Shown here one piece after another: positions 57,768 through 64,000 of a stretch of DNA of 64,000 nucleotides. Every line of letters begins with the position of its first letter. Position 1 is the first letter of the stretch. The notes below the pieces were generated by a model that had not been told where the DNA came from, made no database searches, and saw nothing but the letters and a program-made list of their open reading frames with translations. The DNA comes from Agathobacter sp. (lineage in GTDB: Bacteria; Bacillota; Clostridia; Lachnospirales; Lachnospiraceae), in assembly GCA_017409825.1 (NCBI GenBank), contig JAFQRZ010000029.1, forward strand, positions 18,199 through 82,198, given 5' to 3'. Position numbers and translations under genes: made by a program.

Positions 57768-60008
57768 TTATGCAAGAGGAATCTGATTTAATTTTTCATT
57801 GATTGCAAGGAGCTGTTCCTTAGTAACTGCTGGAGCACCTTCCTGTTTTGGAAGCATTCCAAGGAGACGAAGAATTGTGAAGCTGCCAAGCATCTTGAAC
57901 ATATCACCGCTTAATTCTCCGCCAGCAGCAGCTGCTGCAGCTGGTCCCATCATAGAAGTCATGAATTCGCCAAAGATCTGCATACCGGCTGGCTGTTTCA
58001 TAATTTCTTCTAACTTGGTGTTAAGTGACATATATCCTTCTACTTCTGTGATATCGAACCAGTTGAGGATAGCACCCTGTTCTTTTAATCTGTAGTCGTT
58101 GTTGAATTCAGCAACTTTGCGGATGAAGCTTTCATCTTTCTGGTCGCCAGCTACAGCAACGAGTGTTGTTTCGCCTTTGTTTGGAACCTGGAAGTAGAAG
58201 AAGTGATCTTCTGCTGTAACTTTTCCAAGACTTTCGCCATTTGCGAAGAGTTCTACCTCTGGAAGGTTAGAGTAAACAGTTACTTTTGTAACGTCTTCTA
58301 CACGGTCTACATAGCGTTTTCCACAGATATGTACGAATGGGTCGTCAGATAACCAAGCTTTGTAAGCATAGAAGGAGTCTTTCTTGTATTTTCTATCAAA
58401 TGTAACAAGCCCCTTGTGGTTCTGTCCGTTTTCGCCACCTTCGTTACGTGAGTCAGCACCGAAGTCAAACATATTCCATACATGGGTAGCCCACATGTAT
58501 TTTCTTGAGAAGAGCTGTTTGATGAGTTCTTCGTGGTAGTATGCCTGATATTCTTCTGTGTAGTCACCCTGCTGTGGGTCAGATGTATGCCAGTTCAAAG
58601 CTTCACAACCGTATTCCGAACATCCAACTGGAAGGTTAGGATATTTCGCATGGAATTCGTCGAACCAAGGACCATTGTCTGCTGTAGTACCACCGTACCA
58701 TCCGAAGTAGTGGTTCCAAGATACGGTATCTGGAATCTGTACATAAGGGTCATCCATTGGACACATAGATACGATAGCGATAGTTGTTTTACGTGTTGGG
58801 TCCATTTCATGACATAAGTCATTTAAGATATTGTGGTTTTCTAATAAATCATCGCTAGAACCCTGCATACTAATTTCGTTTGAGAGACCCCAAACTACGA
58901 TAGATGGATGGTTGTAGTTCTGAGTGATAAGTTCTTTCATCTGAGAGATGGTGTTTTCACGACCATTTGGCATGTGGTTTGAAATATAAGGAATTTCAGC
59001 CCAGATTACCATACCTCTTTCATCACAGAGATCATAGAAATACTGATCATGCTGATAATGAGCAAGACGGATAGTAGTAGCACCTACTTCGCAGATAAGG
59101 TCCATATCTTCGTCATGATGTTCTGGAAGAAGAGCATTACCGATGCCCCATCTATCCTGATGACGAGATACACCACGAAGTGGATATTCTTCACCGTTTA
59201 AGATGAAACCATTCTGTGGGTCGATTTCATAAGTACGGCAACCGAAACGTGTTGCTACGTTATCAAGAACGTTTTCGCCATCTACTAAGCAAACCTCTGC
59301 TGAGTAAAGATATGGGTCTTTACGTCCATGCCAACGATGTACGTTTTTGATGCGGAAGGTAACGCTTGTCTCATCGGCTGCTACTTTGTCAGCTGCAACA
59401 ACATTGCCTTCTTTATCTTTCAATGTGTACATAAGTTCCTGGCCAGCTTTCGCATTTGTTAAGTAAACATCTACTTTAACAGTTGCATCATCGCCGTCGA
59501 TTTCAGGAGTAACTGCGATACCAGGGCCACCATAGTAGTCAAGGTCGAAGTGAGATTCGCTAACAGCTACGATATTTACGTTACGATAGAGACCACCATA
59601 GAAGGTGAAGTCAGCCATCTGAGGGTAAACTGTATCGTTTGCAGCGTTGTCAACTTCAACTACGATAAGAGATTTGTCTGTTAATTTGTCTGTTACGTTT
59701 ACTCTCCATGTAGAGTATCCGCCATGGTGTACAGCAACTTCTTCACCATTGATATAAACCTTAGCAGAAGAGTTTGCACCGTTAAATTCTAAGTAGTACT
59801 GGTCAGCTTTTGGTAAGTCAGCCTTTTCTACTTCTTTTGCATAGTAAGCAGTTCCGCGGTAAAGGTCATTGCCCCCGTCCTGACCATCGATGTCATTCCA
59901 GGTATGTGGTAATGTAACCCAGTACCATTTTTCAGGCATTGTCTTAGGTGCTTCAGAAGCATCTTTGGTGAATGCCCATTTTGTGTTGAGATTGTAAATC
60001 TGTCTCAT
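57768..60008 (-). CDS. GH2 glycoside hydrolase (beta-galactosidase-like) with C-terminal extension
   Basis: A 746-residue enzyme. Sugar-binding and Ig-like domains occupy residues 1-290 (LPHTWNDIDGQDGGNDLYRG, TFYGGLYRNVNI); the catalytic barrel has RGVSRHQDRWGIGNA, RLAHYQHDQYFYDLCDERGM, acid/base Glu in GLSNEIS, and the nucleophile Glu in CSEYGCEA. The last 80 residues form an extra helical region (EIMKQPAGMQIFGEF, then Ala/Met-rich) beyond the usual fold. GGAGGA precedes the ATG at 60008. No signal peptide, so it acts on imported sugar, fitting the convergent GPH symporter. Confidence 0.9.
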   Translation of the reverse strand: MRQIYNLNTKWAFTKDASEAPKTMPEKWYWVTLPHTWNDIDGQDGGNDLYRGTAYYAKEVEKADLPKADQYYLEFNGANSSAKVYINGEEVAVHHGGYSTWRVNVTDKLTDKSLIVVEVDNAANDTVYPQMADFTFYGGLYRNVNIVAVSESHFDLDYYGGPGIAVTPEIDGDDATVKVDVYLTNAKAGQELMYTLKDKEGNVVAADKVAADETSVTFRIKNVHRWHGRKDPYLYSAEVCLVDGENVLDNVATRFGCRTYEIDPQNGFILNGEEYPLRGVSRHQDRWGIGNALLPEHHDEDMDLICEVGATTIRLAHYQHDQYFYDLCDERGMVIWAEIPYISNHMPNGRENTISQMKELITQNYNHPSIVVWGLSNEISMQGSSDDLLENHNILNDLCHEMDPTRKTTIAIVSMCPMDDPYVQIPDTVSWNHYFGWYGGTTADNGPWFDEFHAKYPNLPVGCSEYGCEALNWHTSDPQQGDYTEEYQAYYHEELIKQLFSRKYMWATHVWNMFDFGADSRNEGGENGQNHKGLVTFDRKYKKDSFYAYKAWLSDDPFVHICGKRYVDRVEDVTKVTVYSNLPEVELFANGESLGKVTAEDHFFYFQVPNKGETTLVAVAGDQKDESFIRKVAEFNNDYRLKEQGAILNWFDITEVEGYMSLNTKLEEIMKQPAGMQIFGEFMTSMMGPAAAAAAGGELSGDMFKMLGSFTILRLLGMLPKQEGAPAVTKEQLLAINEKLNQIPLA

Positions 60009-60127
60009 GTTGTAAAAATCCTCCTTTTTCTTTCCTTTTCTTTAAAAAGTTTTATGCAATCATTATAACAAAACTTAGCAATAATTACTATACGAAATTG
60101 AAATTTTCTGTTATAATATCAATAACG

Positions 60128-60143
60128 TGCACAATTGTGTGCA
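60128..60143. promoter_or_regulatory. Operator-like inverted repeat in divergent promoter region
   Basis: TGCACA-ATTG-TGTGCA just downstream of TATAAT (60113-60118) and upstream of the MalY gene; it lies between the divergent GH2 and MalY genes and could be a repressor site. Confidence 0.5.
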
Positions 60144-60162
60144 AATTGCGGAGGAAAATAAG

Positions 60163-61371
60163 ATGAAATACGATTTTACAACGATTATGAATCGTGGTGG
60201 AAGAAATACCATGGCTGTGGATGGTTATGGTGCAATGACACAGGGGATTGCCATCAAAGAGGGAGTTGAGCCAATTCCAATGTGGGTTGCAGATATGAGT
60301 TTTGCGACAGTGCCTACTGTTCCACAACAGATTATCGAGCGTGTGAACCATCCAGAATACGGTTACTTTATAACACCAGACGAATATTATAATTCCATTA
60401 TTGAATGGCATGAAAAACGTAATGGTGTAACAGGCCTTACCAGAGAATGCATCGAATACGAGAATAGTGTATTAGGCGGTGTCGCTTCTGCACTTAGTGT
60501 ATTGTGTTCTAAGGGAGATAAGGTTTTAATCCATAAACCTACTTATATCGGATTTACTATGACACTGAAGAATAATGGTTACGATATTATTCATAGCGAA
60601 TTAGTAAAAGACGAAAACGGCGTATATCGTATGGATTTTGAAGATATGGAAAAGAAGATTGTGGAACATAATATCCATACCACGATTTTCTGTTCGCCAC
60701 ATAACCCAACGGGTCGTGTATGGGAACGCTGGGAATTGGAAAAAGCGATGGAAATTTTCCAGAAGCATGATGTGATGGTTATCTGTGATGAAATCTGGTC
60801 AGACCTGATTTTGGCAGATTACAAACATATTCCATTACAGTCCATCAGCGAGGATGCAAAGATGCGTGTTATCGCAGAATATGCACCATCTAAGACCTTT
60901 AACTTAGCAGGTCTGGTAGGCAGCTACCATATTATTTACAATAAGTACTTGCGTGATCGTGTAAGAAAAGAGTCTTCCTTGGGTCATTATAATGCGGCGA
61001 ATCTTTTATCCGTACATGCTCTTATTGGTGCGTACAAGCCAGAAGGCTATGAATGGGTGGATGAGCTTTGTCAGGTGCTGACAGAGAATGTAAATTATGC
61101 ATGTGATTTCTTTACGAATGAATTTGAGGGAATCGAGATTTCAAAACCAGAAGGAACCTACATGATTTTTCCAGATTTTTCGAAGTGGCTGGAGAAGCAT
61201 GAAAGAACGATTGAAGAGGTATATGCAGCCGGCATTAAAGAAGGCGTTATCTGGCAGCCAGGTGTCGCATTCAATGGACCAAACTGCATTCGTATGAATC
61301 TCGCACTTCCACATAGGAAATTAGTGGAAGCGATGGATAGATTAAAGACAGCGATTAAAGGCTTGGAATAA
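60163..61371 (+). CDS. MalY/PatB-type PLP-dependent cystathionine beta-lyase
   Basis: A 402-residue class I aminotransferase-fold enzyme of the MalY/PatB group (IPMWVADMSFATVP, SPHNPTGRVW, VICDEIWSDLIL, PLP Lys in APSKTFNLAGLVGS, and the late GVAFNGPNCIRMNLALP). Members cleave cystathionine or cysteine C-S bonds; MalY also regulates. AGGAAAATAAG precedes ATG 60163; an earlier GTG overlaps the operator. It is divergent from the GH2 gene and may be transcribed with the next small gene. Confidence 0.88.
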   Translation: MKYDFTTIMNRGGRNTMAVDGYGAMTQGIAIKEGVEPIPMWVADMSFATVPTVPQQIIERVNHPEYGYFITPDEYYNSIIEWHEKRNGVTGLTRECIEYENSVLGGVASALSVLCSKGDKVLIHKPTYIGFTMTLKNNGYDIIHSELVKDENGVYRMDFEDMEKKIVEHNIHTTIFCSPHNPTGRVWERWELEKAMEIFQKHDVMVICDEIWSDLILADYKHIPLQSISEDAKMRVIAEYAPSKTFNLAGLVGSYHIIYNKYLRDRVRKESSLGHYNAANLLSVHALIGAYKPEGYEWVDELCQVLTENVNYACDFFTNEFEGIEISKPEGTYMIFPDFSKWLEKHERTIEEVYAAGIKEGVIWQPGVAFNGPNCIRMNLALPHRKLVEAMDRLKTAIKGLE

Positions 61372-61396
61372 GCTGGATGTGGAAAAGGAGACAATT

Positions 61397-61684
61397 ATGG
61401 CAAACGAAGAAATCTTAAAAGATGACGAAATGGTAGAATATGATACATTTACCTATGAGTTAAATGGCAAGACAATGGAATGGGCCATCACAGATGAGTT
61501 CGAATTTGAAGGCAAAAAATACATTGTATGCGCTGAGGTAGTAGGAGATGCACTCAGTGAAGAAGGTTTATATCTTTTCGAAAGTCTTTCTGACGACGGA
61601 GCAGAAATTACAGTAAGCAATATCAATTCAGAAGAAGAATATGACCGTGTGGTGGATGCATACTGTGCGATGAGCGAAGAATAG
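61397..61684 (+). CDS. DUF1292-type acidic protein
   Basis: A 95-residue, strongly acidic protein (YDTFTYELNGKTMEWAI, EGKKYIVCAEVVGD, LYLFESLSDDG), matching DUF1292, whose function is unknown. AAAAGGAGAC precedes ATG 61397. It lies 25 nt after the MalY-type gene and shares its direction. No catalytic residues are visible. Confidence 0.75.
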   Translation: MANEEILKDDEMVEYDTFTYELNGKTMEWAITDEFEFEGKKYIVCAEVVGDALSEEGLYLFESLSDDGAEITVSNINSEEEYDRVVDAYCAMSEE

Positions 61685-61766
61685 GAAAAGGATTTTAAGG
61701 GAAATAGGGTAGTAAAACAAATCGAAAAAGTAACCAATTTAACATATTTTTAAGGGGGTAATACCA

Positions 61767-63533
61767 ATGGTTGATTTGAAAGCAAAACCATATAACTTGT
61801 CAGACGAAGATATCAAATGGGTAGAAGAAACTATCGCGTCTTTGAATGATGAAGAAAAAGTAGGTCAGTTGTTTTTCCAGCTGACACAGTCAAAAGAAGA
61901 AGACTATATCAAAGATTTACTTGGAAAGTATCACTTAGGTGGATTACGTTACAATCCAGGCCGTCCAGATGAATTACAGAACCAGAACCGATATATTCAG
62001 AAATATTCTAAGGTTCCTGCATTCATCGCATGTAATACAGAAAAAGGTGGCGATGGTGCTACACCTGGAGGAACAGAAATCGGTGCTGGTATCAAAATCG
62101 GTGCTACAGGCAAAAAAGAATATGCTCGTGCACTTGGTAAAATGGCAAACGAAGAAGCAAAACTTATCGGTTGCAACATGGCATTTGCACCAGTAGTAGA
62201 TATTGCTTACAACTGGCAGAATACTGAAATTATTACCCGTGCATTTGGTAACGACCCAAAACGCGTGGCTGAAATGGGTGTTCAGTATTTGGAAGGTGCA
62301 CATGAATTAGGCGGATTTGCATGTGCTGCAAAACATTATCCAGGTAACGGTCTTGATTTTAGAGATGCACATCTTTCAAACAATATCAACGATATGTCTG
62401 TAGAAGAATGGGATGCTTCTTATGGCTATGTATACAAAGAACTCATCGATGCTGGTTTGGATGCAATTATGGGTGGACATATTATGATGCCTACTTATAC
62501 AAGAGCATTGAACCCAGATATCAAAGATGATGATATGATGCCAGCTACGTTATCTTATGACCTTATGACAACACTTCTTCGTGATAAATTAGGCTTCAAT
62601 GGTATGGTAGTAACAGATGCTTCTCATATGGTTGGTATGACAGACCGTATGAAACGTGTAGATATGCTTCCACTTGCAATCAATGCTGGTTGTGATATGT
62701 TCTTATTCTTCAATGATCCAGAAGAAGACTTCACAACAATGTACAATGCATACAAAAACGGAATCATTTCTGAAGAGCGTATGACAGAAGCTCTTACTAG
62801 AATCATCGGCTTAAAAGCGAAGATGGGGCTTCACAAGATGGATAAAGATGCTATGGTTCCTGGACCAGAAGCACTTGCTGGACTTGGTGCTCAGCAGTAC
62901 AAAGATATGCAGAAAGCAATTTCTGAAGATGCTATCACTCTTGTAAAATATAAAGACGAAGGTGTATTACCTATTACTCCAGAGAAATATAAGAGAGTAA
63001 TGATCGTAAACATCAAACCAGCAGCAGGCCCAATGGATGGCATTATGAAGTTGATGGGCTTCGGTGGTGGTCCAAGTGCTGCAGAAAAAGTAAAAGAGCG
63101 TCTCATTGCAAAAGGATTTGATGCATTTGTATACGAAAGTCCACTTGATGTAATGCAGAAGAAGATTGAAGCGGGTGAAAAACCTTCTATCGATATGTAC
63201 TTTGCTGGAAAGAATGCTATCGCAGATTTCGTAGCTGGACAGGATATCATTCTTACTGTATGTGATGTACAGAATGGTAGACCAGCATTTGGTATGTCAA
63301 AAGGTGGCGGAGAAATTCCATGGTATGTATTTGAACTTCCTGTAGTAGTAATCGGTGTAGGTGCTCCTACCATGCTTGCAGATATGCCACAGGCTCGTAC
63401 ATATATCAATGCATACGATAAATTAGATACCACACTTGACGCATTAGTAGAACAGCTTATGGCTGGTCCAGATGCATTCAAGGGTAAAGATCCTATCGAT
63501 AGCTTCTGTGGTCTCTTTGACGCAAGACTTTAA
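61767..63533 (+). CDS. GH3 beta-N-acetylhexosaminidase-like enzyme (NagZ type)
   Basis: A 588-residue GH3 protein. The barrel domain has the KH(Y)PG-type motif CAAKHYPGNGLDFRDAHLS with the His/Asp pair of NagZ enzymes, and the nucleophile Asp in GMVVTDASHMVGM. A second domain (residues 400-588) contains VIGVGAPTMLADMPQARTYINAY. There is no signal peptide; the substrate would be intracellular GlcNAc-containing muropeptides or glycosides. AGGGGGTAATACC precedes ATG 61767. High-frequency codons suggest good expression. Confidence 0.85.
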   Translation: MVDLKAKPYNLSDEDIKWVEETIASLNDEEKVGQLFFQLTQSKEEDYIKDLLGKYHLGGLRYNPGRPDELQNQNRYIQKYSKVPAFIACNTEKGGDGATPGGTEIGAGIKIGATGKKEYARALGKMANEEAKLIGCNMAFAPVVDIAYNWQNTEIITRAFGNDPKRVAEMGVQYLEGAHELGGFACAAKHYPGNGLDFRDAHLSNNINDMSVEEWDASYGYVYKELIDAGLDAIMGGHIMMPTYTRALNPDIKDDDMMPATLSYDLMTTLLRDKLGFNGMVVTDASHMVGMTDRMKRVDMLPLAINAGCDMFLFFNDPEEDFTTMYNAYKNGIISEERMTEALTRIIGLKAKMGLHKMDKDAMVPGPEALAGLGAQQYKDMQKAISEDAITLVKYKDEGVLPITPEKYKRVMIVNIKPAAGPMDGIMKLMGFGGGPSAAEKVKERLIAKGFDAFVYESPLDVMQKKIEAGEKPSIDMYFAGKNAIADFVAGQDIILTVCDVQNGRPAFGMSKGGGEIPWYVFELPVVVIGVGAPTMLADMPQARTYINAYDKLDTTLDALVEQLMAGPDAFKGKDPIDSFCGLFDARL

Positions 63534-63535
63534 TA

Positions 63536-63776
63536 AAATTCCGATTTAGTTAAGAATTAAGTTTTTCGATAAACTACGAAACGAGGCATTTGTATATATA
63601 AAATTCAGACACGTTTGCACTCTTCGCCTGCTCGTTGCGTTACTAAGTTCGTATCAAGTTGACACTTGCTACTCACTAAGTAACGACGGCAGCTCGAAAG
63701 GTCTGATATTTATATATATAAATGCCTCGTTTCTTACTCTATGGATATTCCCCAATTCGTAACTAAATCGGAATTT
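63536..63776. repeat. Long imperfect palindromic element
   Basis: Outer arms 63536-63558 and 63754-63776 match in 22 of 23 positions; inner arms 63578-63610 and 63701-63733 match over about 33 nt with three mismatches (GAAACGAGGCATTT.. and ..TCAGAC). The core (63620-63700) also pairs partly with itself. No gene is present. It could be a folded RNA, a MITE-like element or a termination region after the GH3 gene. Confidence 0.75.
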
Positions 63777-64000
63777 CTCTATAGAGGAGCCAAGTCGCAT
63801 ATTTACTGGTAAATTAGGTTTGTCTATATTGTATCTACAATTTCGAGAAGATGGACTCAGTTAGTTCCTCAAAAAGTAAGAAAAGCACAGGGAGCATATA
63901 TAAAAGGGGACCATTAGTGGCCCGTCGTTACTTAATGAACAGACCACAGTTTGTGGGCTGTGAATTTAGTAACGCAACGAGGACACTATGAGCGAAAGAC
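63777..64000. repeat. Non-coding right edge with partial copy of the palindrome core
   Basis: No gene is recognisable. CCGTCGTTACTTA (63918-63930) and TTAGTAACGCAACGAG (63969-63984) match, in reverse complement, sequences in the core of the element at 63630-63690. The window ends inside this repeated region. Confidence 0.6.

Overview
The window reads as low-to-moderate GC Firmicutes DNA, most likely an anaerobic, motile Clostridia of the Lachnospiraceae type. The evidence is the gene order cysE-cysS-mini-RNase III-rlmB-sigH behind a T-box leader, a mecA gene, a stand-alone cheC-cheY pair, many MATE and GH2/GH3/GPH genes, strong AGGAGG ribosome binding sites, and clostridial-type tail and fibre genes. 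The genus cannot be fixed from sequence alone. There are no rRNA genes, IS elements or CRISPR arrays; there are two tRNAs, Thr(GGT) and Leu(CAA).

Layout. 1-3 kb: the end of a DUF4422-like gene, an HD phosphohydrolase, a fused 5'-nucleotidase/P-loop kinase protein and a small leucine-rich-like protein. 3-10.8 kb: an EamA transporter (minus), phosphotransacetylase, an ArsB/NhaD-type permease with a cytidylate-kinase-like protein, a DUF4097 protein (minus), MATE-ispF, and a PIG-L deacetylase. 10.8-15.9 kb: a T-box controlled cysteine/translation operon, then mecA. 16-22 kb: cheY and cheC (minus), a ParB/BMP fusion with a metallophosphoesterase, tRNA-Thr, a lytic transglycosylase (minus) and lysA.

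22.1-40.6 kb: the most notable region. It is a compact tail-only phage locus. It has an HTH repressor, a catalytically altered ImmA/IrrE-like protein, divergent promoters carrying four operators, an OB-fold protein and an ArpU-like activator. These are followed by tail terminator, tail tube, G/GT chaperones joined by a -1 frameshift, two tape-measure-type genes, distal tail, tail tip, fibre, accessory protein, holin and an amidase with SPOR domain. Capsid, portal, terminase, integrase and replication genes are absent, and so are sheath and baseplate genes. This suggests a siphophage-type (flexible, F-type-like) tailocin.

Within that locus, independently promoted genes for membrane or lipoproteins sit directly upstream of each tape-measure gene. 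One has three repeats resembling Ltp, the superinfection-exclusion lipoprotein of Streptococcus thermophilus phage TP-J34 that targets the tape measure protein. The cassettes share hairpins, promoter sequence and a TACCATATnnGGTA palindrome, and the two tape-measure genes share a perfect 98-nt segment. The inference is a modular killer/self-protection arrangement.

40.6-49.3 kb: tRNA-Leu, an SGNH-hydrolase lipoprotein with cysteine-rich repeats, an autoregulated HTH gene with a small unknown partner, an LtaS-YfhO-CsbB-like set (probably teichoic acid synthesis and glycosylation), and metY. 49.4-53.1 kb: an operator-controlled operon (membrane protein, XRE regulator, DUF3169, ABC exporter). 53-64 kb: zinc ribbon, P1 peptidase, MATE, a small N/K/Q-rich protein, a GPH sugar symporter convergent with a GH2 glycosidase, a MalY-type lyase, DUF1292, a GH3 glycosidase, and a long inverted-repeat element at the right edge.
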